Shown here: positions 17,183 through 26,419 of the stretch, piece by piece
How the letters are laid out: every line of letters starts with the position of its first letter
Position numbering within the stretch: position 1 is the first letter of the stretch
Assembly: GCF_023558375.1 (NCBI RefSeq)
Contig: NZ_CP083762.1
Location: forward strand, 212,273 to 276,272
Direction of reading: 5' to 3'
DNA length: 64,000 nt
From: Chroococcidiopsis sp. CCMEE 29
GTDB lineage: Bacteria > Cyanobacteriota > Cyanobacteriia > Cyanobacteriales > Chroococcidiopsidaceae
Program-made: the position numbers and the translations under genes
Notes under the pieces: generated by a model
What the model saw: only the letters and a program-made list of their open reading frames with translations
Told to the model about the DNA's origin: nothing
The model's database searches: none

Positions 17183-18110
17183 AGAGCTGATTTGCAAACA
17201 AAAGCTTAAGAAGCTAATCGCTTCACCATAAGGCGAATTAATGAGCCATAAATCATCGCTTCACTCACTTGAGTGTAAAACTCATAATCTTTGCTCAACC
17301 GCCGAAATCGATTCAGCCAGCCGAATGTCCGTTCCACAATCCACCGCCTAGGCAACCGCTCAAACATCTTGGCGGTTCGTTCAATCACTTCCACCCGCAC
17401 TCGCTCACCACAGACCTGCTTGAGTGCATTGGCAAAGTTCTTCCCACAATACCCAGAGTCTACCCAGATGAGTTCTAATTTGGACAGCTTTTCCTTTGCT
17501 TCATCCAGCACAACCACTGCCCCTAATCGTTCTGAGGCATTCGCTTCGGTTACCAGAACCCCAATTAAGAATCCTTGCGAGTCTACGACAATATGGCGCT
17601 TACGTCCCTTAACCTTTTTGCCACCGTCGAAACCGTAGACCTCCCCTTTTTTTCCGTTGTCTTGACGGATTGAGAATCCGCAATCGCAACGGTGGACTGC
17701 TCATGCCTGCCTAATTGGGTTGGCAGTTGTTGGCGAACTTGGTCATGCATTTGTTGCCAGATACCAAAGCGATTGCCATTTCTGAAAGTAGCCATACACA
17801 GTAGTGTAGGGTGGGAGGTCATGGGGCAGCATTTCCCATTGGCATCCAGTACGTTGCACATAAAAGATGGCATTGAGAATAAGAGCGAAAATCAACCTTG
17901 ACGGGATGGCCAAACCCTTTAGGAGCGGGTATTAGCGGTTTCAATACCTCCCACTCAGCATCACTGAGATCGCTGGGATATAGTTTCCGTTGGGGATTGG
18001 CAATCTCCGGCAAACGAGTCATGTTCAGTGCAGCCATTCTACTGGATCTAGCTTAAAATCTGCTCAAGCTAACCCAGATCCCCTTTAGATTTTCTTTACG
18101 AATCAGCTCT
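17183..18110 (-). mobile_element. IS5-family element, decayed
   Basis: Imperfect inverted ends (AGAGCTGATTTGCAAA at 17183 and the complement of AGAGCTGATTCGTAAA ending 18110) enclose a broken transposase. Its right end lies 10 bp from the IS630 insertion at 18121. Confidence 0.75.
17206..18037 (-). pseudogene. IS5-family transposase, multiple frameshifts
   Basis: From 18037 down: [24 protein letters not shown], then frame breaks near 17880 and 17620. Next come [32 protein letters not shown] (DDE start), VDSGYCGKNFANALK and WIVERTFGWLNRFRRLSKDYE. All parts of an IS5/IS4-type transposase are present but in at least three frames. Confidence 0.85.
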
Positions 18111-18120
18111 AATGGTTTTA

Positions 18121-19236
18121 CTAACCAGAGCATAGATTAGTTAACATAGTAGCTGTAGCCACGTCCGGAGTCTGCCATGAAACTCAAAGACGCTCGCCAT
18201 CTGTCAGCCAAAGCTCAAGAAGCACTTCGCTACCGAGTGGTAAATGCAGTCGAGAGCGGTATGAGTAAATCAGAAGCAGCGCGTGTTTTCAACGTTTCGC
18301 GTACAGCAGTGCATAACTGGACAAAAGTGGTAGCTTCCAGCGGTGCGACATCGTTGAAAGCAAGAAAGCGTGGTCCTCGTGCTAGCTCACGTCTGCTCCC
18401 CCATCAAGCGGCAACAGCAGTGAGGTTAATGGAGCAAAAGTGTCCAGACGCTTTAGGATTACCATTTTACTTATGGACACGCGAAGCAGTGCAACAGTTT
18501 TTGGCTCAACGGTATGAGCTATCGGTGTCAGTGTGGACAATAGGGCGTTATCTCAAGAAATGGGGTTTTACACCACAAAAACCGCTGCGTCGGGCATACG
18601 AACAGGATCGCAAGGCAGTGCAGTACTGGTTAGAAACTGAGTATCCCCAGATTTGTCGTAAAGCCCATCAAGAAAAAGCACAAATTCACTGGGGAGACGA
18701 AATGGGAGTCCGCTCGGATTATCAAGCAGGACGTTCCTATGGACGAACTGGACAAACGCCAGTTGTGTTAGGGACAGGTAAGCGCTTTAGCTGCAATATG
18801 ATTTCAACAATTACCAATCGTGGCAAGCTGTACTTCAAGTTATTCACACAACGGTTTGATGCCGCGCTCATGCTTGATTTCCTGCGGCGTTTGATTCGTC
18901 AGTGTGACCAAAAGGTGTTTCTGATTGTAGATAGTCATCCTGTGCATCGCTCTCACGTAGTTAAAAGCTGGGTTGAGCGTCATGCCGCTCGCATCCGCCT
19001 GTTTTTCTTGCCTTCTTATAGCCCTGAACTAAACCCAAATGAGCTACTCAACCATGATGTTAAAGCCAATGCTGTTGGGCGGCAACGTCCCAGAAATCAA
19101 ACACAGATGATTAACAACATCCGTAGCTATTTACGTAGCACACAACGTCACCCTAACGTTGTGCAAAACTTCTTCCACGAGAAACACGTTGCTTATGCAG
19201 CTGCCTAGACTGTTCACTATTTAATGCTCTGGTTAG
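18121..19236 (+). mobile_element. IS630-family element, copy A
   Basis: The 1116-bp element has inverted ends CTAACCAGAGCAT / ATGCTCTGGTTAG, flanked by TA at 18119-18120 and 19237-19238. Copy B at 27501-28616 has the same length and the same encoded protein in inverted orientation. Confidence 0.95.
18177..19208 (+). CDS. IS630-family transposase (copy A)
   Basis: The 343-residue intact transposase has N-terminal helix-turn-helix domains (SGMSKSEAARVFNVSRTAVHNWTK; LSVSVWTIGRYLKKWGFTPQKP). The DDE/Tc1-mariner catalytic domain has HWGDEMGVRSDYQAG, FLIVDSHPVHRS and FLPSYSPELNPNELLNHDVK. Protein identical to copy B. Probably active or recently active. Confidence 0.95.
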   Translation: MKLKDARHLSAKAQEALRYRVVNAVESGMSKSEAARVFNVSRTAVHNWTKVVASSGATSLKARKRGPRASSRLLPHQAATAVRLMEQKCPDALGLPFYLWTREAVQQFLAQRYELSVSVWTIGRYLKKWGFTPQKPLRRAYEQDRKAVQYWLETEYPQICRKAHQEKAQIHWGDEMGVRSDYQAGRSYGRTGQTPVVLGTGKRFSCNMISTITNRGKLYFKLFTQRFDAALMLDFLRRLIRQCDQKVFLIVDSHPVHRSHVVKSWVERHAARIRLFFLPSYSPELNPNELLNHDVKANAVGRQRPRNQTQMINNIRSYLRSTQRHPNVVQNFFHEKHVAYAAA

Positions 19237-19653
19237 TAACTCTTGTTGCTGTATTCATTCTTCTGTTGACGTTATCATCACCGTTTGCAAAATCATTTGC
19301 CCAAACAACTGCTTCGGCTACAGTCGCTCGAATGTGGCACGGTCGTGTCCCGGTTGCTAAAGCAGAGGAATATACCACCTACATCAATGAAGCAGGACTC
19401 AAGAAGATTCGCACGGTTCCTTCGGAGTTGCGCGAATACGCTAAACGAGGGTAATCTCGGACTTCAAATGTTTCGACGCACCGAGAAAGATGTCGCAGAG
19501 TTTTATGTCATCTCTTACTGGAAATCCCGTGATGCCATTCGGAAGTTCGCAGGAAATGATATTGAAAAAGCCAGTTTCCTGCCGAGAGATCGCGAGTAAT
19601 TGATCAACCCTGAACTGTACGTGAAGCACTTTGATATTGTTGTAGCTAAATAG
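19224..19653 (+). pseudogene. Antibiotic-biosynthesis-monooxygenase-like protein, disrupted
   Basis: A signal-like hydrophobic start (LVAVFILLLTLSSPFAKSFAQ) is followed by a dimeric-barrel domain: MWHGRVPVAKAEEYTTYINEAGLKKI, then in another frame GLQMFRRTEKDVAEFYVISYWKSRDAIRKFAG. A ~28-nt insertion near 19420-19450 shifts the frame, and TAA replaces a tyrosine codon near 19597. The ORF's original ATG appears to be at 18112, left of IS630 copy A. The IS right end supplies a replacement ATG (19224) in frame. Confidence 0.7.
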
Positions 19654-19711
19654 CTGCCAGACCCAATTTAGGATAATTGTTGAATTAGGAAGGGTAGGAA
19701 AAATTAATTCT

Positions 19712-20158
19712 GTGAACATTGTCAAAGTAACCCAAGCTGATTTCGAGGAATGGCTCAATCTAGCATTAGAACTTTGGACAGATTACTCAACTGAAGAAAT
19801 GCAGGTCAGTCTAACCGAAATTCTTAACGCTCCTCATCAGTCAGCAGTTCTCGTGAGAACTGGGACGGAAAGAGCCATTGCATTTATGAATCTTTCTCTT
19901 CGATCGGACTATGTTCCCGGTGCGACTCAAAGCCCAGTTGCTTTTATCGAAGGAATTTATGTCAAGCCGGAGTATCAAAAACAGGGAGTAGGCAAAGCGT
20001 TGATCCAGTATGCAGAACAATGGGCACAAGCACAAGGCTGTATCGAATTGGCTTCAGATGCTTTACTAGAGAACACAGCAAGTCATGCGTTTCACCGTCA
20101 GGTTGGCTTCCAAGAAGTGGAACGACTTGTTGCCTTCATCAAGCCCATTAGCTCCTGA
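19712..20158 (+). CDS. GNAT acetyltransferase, AAC(6')-like
   Basis: The 148-residue GNAT protein starts at GTG 19712. The pantetheine/acetyl-CoA loop is VKPEYQKQGVGKALIQYAE (Q/RxxGxG/A). IEGIYV before it, and the later ELASDALLENTASHAFHRQVGFQEVERLVAFIKP, are arranged as in aminoglycoside 6'-N-acetyltransferases. Aminoglycoside acetylation is plausible but untested. Chromosomal members may act on other amines. The gene stands alone between a pseudogene and an amidase. Confidence 0.82.
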   Translation: MNIVKVTQADFEEWLNLALELWTDYSTEEMQVSLTEILNAPHQSAVLVRTGTERAIAFMNLSLRSDYVPGATQSPVAFIEGIYVKPEYQKQGVGKALIQYAEQWAQAQGCIELASDALLENTASHAFHRQVGFQEVERLVAFIKPISS

Positions 20159-20298
20159 TTCCTGGCATTAAAGGAACGGCTTTTTGTACCATAAACAAGC
20201 TCTTCTTCCGTCCCTTGATGTCTTTTGGAAAGACTCTACGCTAAAAGCGTCAAATCCTCAGTCACATCATCAACTTTCTATCAACTGCTTTGCCAGCT

Positions 20299-21660
20299 AT
20301 GAATATTATTTTCTCCAGTGCAACGCAATTAGCCGCCGCGATTCAGTCAGGACAGGTTTCAGCTACAGAAGTGCTAGAGGCGCATTTAACACAGATTGAG
20401 CAGTATAATCCCGCTTTGAATGCGGTTGTCACGCTGGATAGCGATCGTGCTCGTGAACAGGCGCGATTAGCTGATGCAGCCTTGGCTCGTGGTGAGGTAT
20501 GGGGACTGCTGCATGGACTCCCTTTTACCCTGAAAGATGCTCACGCAACAGCAGGGATGCGAACCACAACCGGGTTTCCGCCCCTAGACCATGTGCCCCA
20601 GAAAGATAGCACGATTACGGCACGACTCAAGGCGGCTGGTGGGATTTTGATCGGCAAAACCAATGTTGCCGCGATGCTAGCTGATTTTCAATCCAACAAT
20701 CCTATTTTCGGTCGCACTAACAATCCCTGGAATGTTGATCGCACACCCGGCGGTTCCAGTGGGGGTGCAGCGGCTGCGATCGCGGCTGGGATGACTCCGT
20801 TTGACATTGGCACTGATTTATCCGGTTCGATTCGCATTCCCGCCCATTTTTGTGGAGTGTTTGGGCTGAAGCCAACTGAACATCGAATTCCCTTAACGGG
20901 ACTGATTCCGGGTCTTCCTCCGCCCCGCAGTGTTCGCATTATGTCTTGCATTGGACCGATGGCAAGAACTGTTGAGGATTTAACGTTGCTTTATTCGCTG
21001 ATGGCAGGACCAGATGGACAGGATACAGAAGTGCAGCCTGTTCCAATTGATGCGGTGCCAGAACTGAACCTCTCTCAACTGCGGATTGCGTTTGCAACCA
21101 CCTTTCCAGACTTAGCGATCGCAATTGATATTCGAAATGCGATCGCAGAACTGGCAACGCAGCTCAATTCACTGGGTGCAACTGTTGAAGAAGCGACTCT
21201 ACCCCCGTTAGATTGCATTCAAGAGCGATTTGGCGAATTAGTGGGCATGATGGTTGGAGCATTCCAGCCAGAAGCACAGGCACAACCCACCACGCTTGCC
21301 CAATACCTTGAAGCGCTGCATCATCGTGACCAAGCTATCCTCGCGTGGGAGCAGTTTTTTGAGCAATGGGATGTGTTGCTGTGCCCCGTGTCAATGGTGA
21401 CGGCGTTTCCCCACTGTGAGTCAGGGGCAACCTTGCAGGTGAACGGTCAGCAGGTCGAGTATTGGAGCATCAGCGCCCATTGCAGCGTGTTCAACTACAC
21501 AGGTCATCCTGCTGTTGTGTTACCATACAACCTCGATCGCGATGGCTTACCGATTGGCATTCAGCTTGTTGGAAAACGCTGGAATGAATCGCGCTTGTTG
21601 GTGATCGCGCAGGTGCTAACACAAGTCACAGGAGCATTCCAACGACCACCAGGCTACTGA
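20299..21660 (+). CDS. Amidase-signature enzyme
   Basis: This 453-residue amidase has the Ser-cisSer-Lys machinery. Lys is in HGLPFTLKDAHA (~79), the glycine/serine block is PGGSSGGAAAAIAAG (~150-164), and the nucleophile serine is in GTDLSGSIRIPAHFCG (~177). The usual TGGS is SGS here, a conservative change. These enzymes hydrolyse amides R-CO-NH2. The substrate is unknown and no GatC/GatB is nearby, so it is probably not GatA. ATG 20299 is preferred to the TTG at 20290. Confidence 0.9.
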   Translation: MNIIFSSATQLAAAIQSGQVSATEVLEAHLTQIEQYNPALNAVVTLDSDRAREQARLADAALARGEVWGLLHGLPFTLKDAHATAGMRTTTGFPPLDHVPQKDSTITARLKAAGGILIGKTNVAAMLADFQSNNPIFGRTNNPWNVDRTPGGSSGGAAAAIAAGMTPFDIGTDLSGSIRIPAHFCGVFGLKPTEHRIPLTGLIPGLPPPRSVRIMSCIGPMARTVEDLTLLYSLMAGPDGQDTEVQPVPIDAVPELNLSQLRIAFATTFPDLAIAIDIRNAIAELATQLNSLGATVEEATLPPLDCIQERFGELVGMMVGAFQPEAQAQPTTLAQYLEALHHRDQAILAWEQFFEQWDVLLCPVSMVTAFPHCESGATLQVNGQQVEYWSISAHCSVFNYTGHPAVVLPYNLDRDGLPIGIQLVGKRWNESRLLVIAQVLTQVTGAFQRPPGY

Positions 21661-21716
21661 TGATGGGCAGGGTGGTTTCATGCAAGGTACTGATTTGCAT
21701 TCGTTGGGATATCGGT

Positions 21717-22349
21717 CTATTTGGAGGTCAGTGCTGCCGCCACTTCACGACTGCTGATCGGGTGAGTGTCGATCGAGTGGCGATCGATCACCTGGTCAAT
21801 CAAGCCATACTCGACCGCCTCCTGAGCGGACAGATAGAAGTCTCGCTCGGTATCTTGCTCGATTCGCTCTAGCGGTTGACCTGTGTAGTTTGCCATCCGC
21901 TGATTAATGAGCTGCTTCAAGTAGAGAATTTCTTTGGCTTGAATCTCGATATCGACGGCTTGACCTTGTGCCCCACCCGAAGGTTGATGAATCATAATCC
22001 GCGAGCTGGGCAAGCTCATGCGTTTTCCTTTTGCGCCAGCACCCAGCAAGAAAGCCCCCATACTTGCCGCAAAGCCATAGCAAATCGTACAAACATCGGG
22101 ACGAATGTGATTCATGGTGTCGTAAATCCCCAAGCCGTCCAGCACTGAGCCACCCGGAGAATTGATGTACAGGTAAATGTCCTTTTCGGGATCTTCTGCC
22201 TCCAGAAACAGCAGTTGTGCCACAATCCGGTTTGCCATTTCCGACTCAACCGTTTCTGCCAAGAAAATGATGCGCTCTCGCATTAGGCGAGAATAAATGT
22301 CGAAGGCACGATCGCCCCGACCCGATTGTTCAATCACGGTAGGAATCAT
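21717..22349 (-). CDS. clpP: ClpP proteolytic subunit
   Basis: The 210-residue serine protease subunit has the catalytic triad: Ser96 in [11 protein letters not shown], His121 in IMIHQPSGG, and Asp170 in [28 protein letters not shown] forms the oxyanion region. It assembles into 14-mers with a ClpA/C/X unfoldase, none of which is here. Cyanobacteria carry several clpP paralogues, and this looks like a full-length accessory copy. It converges with the amidase and lies inside the IS630-bounded segment. Confidence 0.95.
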   Translation of the reverse strand: MIPTVIEQSGRGDRAFDIYSRLMRERIIFLAETVESEMANRIVAQLLFLEAEDPEKDIYLYINSPGGSVLDGLGIYDTMNHIRPDVCTICYGFAASMGAFLLGAGAKGKRMSLPSSRIMIHQPSGGAQGQAVDIEIQAKEILYLKQLINQRMANYTGQPLERIEQDTERDFYLSAQEAVEYGLIDQVIDRHSIDTHPISSREVAAALTSK

Positions 22350-22391
22350 GTAAGCTGCTCCTCTAACTGTGTGTAAATTCCTGATTTGTCC

Positions 22392-22826
22392 CTATCTCCA
22401 AGCCGCGAATACCAAGGGTTCCCCTGTTTCCAACATACTCTTGAGGCTAGAGAGGATGGCACTCCATCCTTGGCTAACTGTCATGAAGCCTTGCGCGTCG
22501 AGATCGGTGTGAGTGAGCGTCAGTTTTACAGTCGAACCGTTCGGTTGCAGATCGAAGACTACACGCGATGGCTGTTCTTCGTTGGAACCTGGCGATTGAA
22601 ATGTGTATGAAAGCCGATGCGGGGGATCAGATTCCAGCACTTCGCCTTCCCAATCCGAGTCACCATTCTCTTTGACAGGTTTGACGGGTGAGCCAACCTG
22701 CCAATCGGACTGAATCCGTCTGCCACCCCAATATTTTTGGGTAAACTCTTCGCTCGTCAGGGCATCCCAGAGTTGTTCCGGTGTGGTGGCAATGTAGGTG
22801 ACGTAGACGAATTGTGGCTTATCCAT
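22392..22826 (-). CDS. SRPBCC (AHSA1-like) domain protein
   Basis: The 144-residue START-like protein of the AHSA1 group has VYVTYIATTPEQLWDALTSEEFTQKYWGGRRIQSDWQVGSPV, then a hydrophobic ligand cavity domain ending in ILSSLKSMLETGEPL. It overlaps the ArsR gene by 8 bp. ArsR plus AHSA1-type SRPBCC is a recurrent two-gene unit in bacteria, often linked to stress or herbicide responses, though the ligand is usually unknown. Confidence 0.88.
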   Translation of the reverse strand: MDKPQFVYVTYIATTPEQLWDALTSEEFTQKYWGGRRIQSDWQVGSPVKPVKENGDSDWEGEVLESDPPHRLSYTFQSPGSNEEQPSRVVFDLQPNGSTVKLTLTHTDLDAQGFMTVSQGWSAILSSLKSMLETGEPLVFAAWR

Positions 22827-23148
22827 GAGGTTCCTCCTGGGTATTCGCTTCGAGGCTTTTCTTTAAGTCGCCCAACGCTTCTAATCGATGGCGGTCATAC
22901 TTACGAATCCAGCGATCGTAGATTTCGTGTATCGGTGCTGGATTGAGGTAATGCAGTTTCTCACGCCCCTGCCTGACGGTGACAACCAGATTCGCTGCCT
23001 CCAACAGCGTCAGATGTTTGGTGACGGCTTGTCGTGTCATGGCGAGGTGTTCGCACAGTTCACTTAACGTCTGTCCGTTCTGGGTGTACAACTGGTCGAG
23101 CAACTTTCTTCGACTCGGATCTGCAAGAGCTTTGAACACTGCATCCAT
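22819..23148 (-). CDS. ArsR-family regulator
   Basis: The 109-residue winged-helix protein MDAVFKALADPSRRKLLDQL...TLSELCEHLAMTRQAVTKHLTLLEAANLVVTVRQGREKLHYLNPAPI lacks the metal-binding ELCVCDL motif of true ArsR, so it is of the metal-independent type. ATG 23148 fits the family start. A perfect palindrome at 23159-23178 lies just upstream. Translation is coupled to the SRPBCC gene. Confidence 0.9.
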   Translation of the reverse strand: MDAVFKALADPSRRKLLDQLYTQNGQTLSELCEHLAMTRQAVTKHLTLLEAANLVVTVRQGREKLHYLNPAPIHEIYDRWIRKYDRHRLEALGDLKKSLEANTQEEPHG

Positions 23149-23158
23149 AACAACTATT

Positions 23159-23178
23159 ATGCAACTATTTAGTTGCAT
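23159..23178. promoter_or_regulatory. ArsR operator palindrome
   Basis: ATGCAACTATTTAGTTGCAT has perfect 9-bp arms around a TT centre, 10 bp upstream of the ArsR start. It suits autorepression by the ArsR dimer. Confidence 0.65.
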
Positions 23179-23280
23179 GTCAAGTCGATGCAATTTTCTC
23201 ACGACTCCTCTTGACTCTGACGCTGCGTGAGGCTTCTACCATAGACTCATTCACGGATTGCGGGGGTTAGGAGGAAAGAA

Positions 23281-24024
23281 ATGCAGCCGCTAAAAGTGGG
23301 CGATTTGGCAAAACAAACGGGCATTTCTGTGCGGACGTTGCACTACTATGACGAGATCGGCTTGCTTGTGCCGTCGCATCGGACTGAGGCAGGCTATCGG
23401 CTGTATGGTGAAGCAGACATTATCCGGTTGCAGCAAATTGTTTCGCTGCGGCAAATTGGCTTTTCGCTCGAACAGATCCAGACCTGTCTGGAGCAACAGG
23501 AGTTCTCTCCGCATCATATCGTGCAGTTGTATTTGTCCCGACTTGGGGAACAGATCGCACTCCAGCAACAGCTTTACGATCGCTTGGAAGCCATAGCGAC
23601 CCGACTGCGAGCACGTTCCCGTGTAGCGGAGCTATCGACAGAAACAATTTCAATCCAGGAATTTATTCAGTTAATTGAGGTCACAACCATGATTGGTAAA
23701 TACTACAGTCCAGAACAGCAGGAGTATCTCAAAGCCAGAGGGAAATTGCTGGGTGAGGAGCGCATTCGGCAAGTCGAACTCGAATGGCAGGAACTAATTC
23801 AACAAGCTCGTACGGAAATGGATCAAGGAACTGATCCGGCAAGTGAGTCAGTACAAGCTTTAGCCCAACGCTGGCGATCGCTGATTGAGGAATTCACAGG
23901 TGGCAATCCTGACATTGAGCGATCGTTAAAGCAAATGTATCAGCAAGAAGGAGCCGAAGTTGCCAGCCGAGGTGCAGTCGATGCAGCCGTGATGGAATAC
24001 ATGAGTCGGGCAATGCAGTGCTAA
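23281..24024 (+). CDS. MerR-family regulator with TipAS-like domain
   Basis: The 247 residues comprise a MerR helix-turn-helix (VGDLAKQTGISVRTLHYYDEIGLLVPSHRTEAGYRLYGEADIIRLQQI), a coiled-coil dimer helix (residues ~85-120), and a C-terminal helical TipAS-like domain (YYSPEQQEYLKARGKLLGEE...EYMSRAM). In TipA this domain binds thiopeptide antibiotics covalently through a cysteine. Here the only obvious cysteines are near residues 89 and 247. The ligand is unknown. Confidence 0.9.
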   Translation: MQPLKVGDLAKQTGISVRTLHYYDEIGLLVPSHRTEAGYRLYGEADIIRLQQIVSLRQIGFSLEQIQTCLEQQEFSPHHIVQLYLSRLGEQIALQQQLYDRLEAIATRLRARSRVAELSTETISIQEFIQLIEVTTMIGKYYSPEQQEYLKARGKLLGEERIRQVELEWQELIQQARTEMDQGTDPASESVQALAQRWRSLIEEFTGGNPDIERSLKQMYQQEGAEVASRGAVDAAVMEYMSRAMQC

Positions 24025-24095
24025 AGTAACGCGGAGCCTGAATGATCCAAAGTACGATCGCTCATCTGTTCATTTCTTGACTCAAAGCCAGTTCA

Positions 24096-24572
24096 TCATC
24101 CATTTGAGCGCAACTTGTTGGTCTCCGCTTGCAGTAACGCAATACTTCGGCTGATAAAGTCTTGAATGATTGCAAGCTCTTGTTCGCTATAGCGTGAGAG
24201 CAAGATTTCCGTCTGCTGGCTCATTGAGACAAAGAGCGGAACGATCTCCTGCTCTATCTTTTCGATCACAGGATGAATTACCACTTTCCGGCGATCGCTC
24301 GAATCCCGTTCGCGCCTGACAAAGCCGACTTTTTCTAATCGATCAATCAAACCCGTAATCGCCCCAGTCGTCAATCCAGTCACTTCAGCCAATTGTCCAG
24401 CGGTCAGCGACCCAGAGCGGCTGAGTAAGTCTAGCGCTTTATGCTCTGTCGCACTAAGTCCCACTCGTTCGGCAATGGCAGCATGAAACATCAACGTTCG
24501 AGCACTGAGTTCACGCCCCAATTCTAGATTGGAGAGCATCAATTCATTGTAGTTTGAGCGATCGCTTGACAA
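24096..24572 (-). CDS. MarR-family regulator
   Basis: The 158-residue winged helix has LSATEHKALDLLSRSGSLTAGQLAEVTGLTTGAITGLIDRLEKVGFVRRERDSSDRRKVVIHP. The TTG start at 24572 is supported by a GGAG nine bases upstream. It is divergent from the DUF1772 gene, with repeated TAAGAT motifs between them. It probably represses both. Confidence 0.9.
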   Translation of the reverse strand: MSSDRSNYNELMLSNLELGRELSARTLMFHAAIAERVGLSATEHKALDLLSRSGSLTAGQLAEVTGLTTGAITGLIDRLEKVGFVRRERDSSDRRKVVIHPVIEKIEQEIVPLFVSMSQQTEILLSRYSEQELAIIQDFISRSIALLQAETNKLRSNG

Positions 24573-24587
24573 GTTGCCTTACTCCAC

Positions 24588-24655
24588 TTAGTATCTAAAT
24601 ATCTTAGTAAATAAGATAAATTACAACTAAGATAATCAACTACTAAGATTTTAGC
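24588..24655. promoter_or_regulatory. MarR operator cluster
   Basis: TATCTTAGTAAATAAGATA (24600-24618) is a perfect 7-bp palindrome. Further CTAAGAT copies follow at about 24627 and 24643. The cluster lies between divergent marR and DUF1772 genes. Confidence 0.6.
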
Positions 24656-24693
24656 CTCAAATATTCATGCCCACGCTACTAAAGGAGCATGTA

Positions 24694-25173
24694 ATGCAAG
24701 TTATTCTGGCGCAATTGTCGCTGATTTTGCTTAATTTCTCGATCGCGACAATGATTGGCGGAGGTTTTTACGAACACATTGTTCTAACTCCACTTTGGAA
24801 GGTCTCCCCGCCGTCGTCTTTCGCGGTTATTCAACCCAAAACAGGAGTCCCGCTCCAGCGATTCTGGATTCCCGTTCATATCGCAATCACCGTTTTCCTG
24901 CTTGCAGCAGTCTTTTTAACTTGGGGAAACGGTACTGTCCGCCTGCTGCTCTTGGTAACTCTCATCTCTTATGTCATGATGCGAGTCTGGAGCGCCTTGT
25001 ACTTCATCCCAGAAATGCTGGCGTTTCAGAAGATTTCGCTAGATTCCACACCCACGGAAGCAATTTTAGCGAGAGTTAACCGATGGACATTTTGGACAAG
25101 GTTTAGAGAACCGCTCAACATCGTTTGCTTTCTTGGCGCTCTGCTAGCTTTTCATCACTTGAAGGGTCTCTGA
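24694..25173 (+). CDS. DUF1772-type membrane protein
   Basis: The 159-residue protein has four hydrophobic segments (LILLNFSIATMIGGGFYEHIV; IAITVFLLAAVFLTW; LLLLVTLISYVMMRV; LNIVCFLGALLAFHHL). DUF1772 proteins resemble anthrone oxygenase-like membrane proteins. No function is established here. ATG 24694 is chosen because AAGGAG lies just upstream. It is likely controlled by the divergent MarR. Confidence 0.7.
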   Translation: MQVILAQLSLILLNFSIATMIGGGFYEHIVLTPLWKVSPPSSFAVIQPKTGVPLQRFWIPVHIAITVFLLAAVFLTWGNGTVRLLLLVTLISYVMMRVWSALYFIPEMLAFQKISLDSTPTEAILARVNRWTFWTRFREPLNIVCFLGALLAFHHLKGL

Positions 25174-25257
25174 TCTCCGATTCACGATGTCGTGCCTCGA
25201 TCTGCTCTGCCCCAATTGTGGGTGTTGCCCTTTAATGTGAGCTAGAACTGGAGCATT

Positions 25258-25437
25258 GTCTCCACTCGAATTCGTCAAGAATTAGCGTATACAGAGCCGA
25301 TCGCCAGAGAGGATGCCTTTAAGCGGACGGTGAAGTGGCAGCGATTAAATGCTCCACAAACAGGTTCTCTAGATGCCCCTGAACTCCTCGATTATGTGAC
25401 AGAAGATAATATTCTTGCGGCTCTGGCGCACCGTTGA
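25258..25437 (+). pseudogene. NAD-dependent epimerase/dehydratase C-terminal relic
   Basis: The in-frame stretch RIRQELAYTEPIAREDAFKR, TVKWQRLNAPQTG and DAPELLDYVTEDNILAALAHR ends at TGA 25435. It matches the tail of NAD(P)-dependent epimerase-like proteins (x-ELGY-x-EPI-x-REEA). The Rossmann domain is missing. Confidence 0.5.
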
Positions 25438-25449
25438 ATTGTTCGTTGT

Positions 25450-26256
25450 CTACAGGCGTGATATAGAGTTTTCTGCTGGGGTGCGAAGCATCGCATCTAC
25501 GGATTGAGACCGATTGAGAAATTGACGGATCAACTGAGAAACCGCATCGGCATGAGTAAGTGTGGGCATGTGGTCTGCCCCTTCGAGATAGGCAAAGTGA
25601 ATGCTAGGCACTTGTTGAAATAACTCAGCCACCTGTAGATTGTCCGCCATGTCGTTTGTGCCAATGATGAACAGCGTTTCGGGTGTCAGTTCGCTTAAGC
25701 GATCGATCGTCGGGGGTTGTGCCCAACGCATCTCAAATGTTTTCCACTCAAACGATCGTCGGATGTTGTGTCTGCTCATCTCAATCATCAAGTCGCGCTG
25801 TGGGCTTGACATCACCACGCGATACAGACATTGCTCCAACATGAGTTCAGTCATCTTTTCTGCATCTGGCGCTGCTGCCATGATTTGAGCAAATTGCTGT
25901 TGAATCTCTGGTGAAAATTGAAAGCCCGACAATCCCGGCGCGATGAGTATAAGCTTGATGACTCGATGTGGATAAGCCAGCGCAAAATCGGTTGCAATCT
26001 GACCACCGATCGAGTGTCCGACCAGAATGGCGCGATCGATCTGGAGGTGATCGAGCAGTGATCGTAACTCTTCAACGTAATCGGCAGGTTCGAGCAGTGG
26101 AGGGGATTTTCCAGCACCGCGTCCATCAAAAGTAATCACTTGATAGTGTTCTTGCAATTGCGGGACAATCCACTGCCAATCTCGTAAATCGGCTCCCCCG
26201 CTGTGCAACAGAACTATAGCTTCACCGTTTCCCTGAATTTCGTAATGCAGATCCAT
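25450..26256 (-). CDS. Alpha/beta hydrolase
   Basis: The 268-residue alpha/beta-hydrolase has oxyanion HSGGADLRDW, nucleophile serine in LVGHSIGGQIA (~96), an acid in IIGTNDMADN, and His in GADHMPTLTHAD. It is probably a cytosolic esterase or lactonase-like enzyme. A TetR-type operator at 26356-26379, ~100 bp upstream, is nearly the same as that of the TetR gene at 16275. This suggests that regulator controls it although the two are 9 kb apart. Confidence 0.9.
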   Translation of the reverse strand: MDLHYEIQGNGEAIVLLHSGGADLRDWQWIVPQLQEHYQVITFDGRGAGKSPPLLEPADYVEELRSLLDHLQIDRAILVGHSIGGQIATDFALAYPHRVIKLILIAPGLSGFQFSPEIQQQFAQIMAAAPDAEKMTELMLEQCLYRVVMSSPQRDLMIEMSRHNIRRSFEWKTFEMRWAQPPTIDRLSELTPETLFIIGTNDMADNLQVAELFQQVPSIHFAYLEGADHMPTLTHADAVSQLIRQFLNRSQSVDAMLRTPAENSISRL

Positions 26257-26355
26257 ACCTGTCTCCTTAGCTGAGAACAGCCACGATAACCGCTTCCGCC
26301 AGCGTTTCTTAATTTTCTAAGTTGAGCGGTTTACTTGTGCTTCCTTTAAGATAAC

Positions 26356-26379
26356 AATGACTGACCAGTTGGTCAATGA
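26356..26379. promoter_or_regulatory. TetR-type operator of the hydrolase
   Basis: AATGACTGACCAGTTGGTCA... is an inverted TGACC/GGTCA pair and shares most positions with 16958-16980. Confidence 0.6.
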
Positions 26380-26419
26380 AAAAGCGAGCGTGGCGGCGAC
26401 AATGACGTATCTCTCAAGC

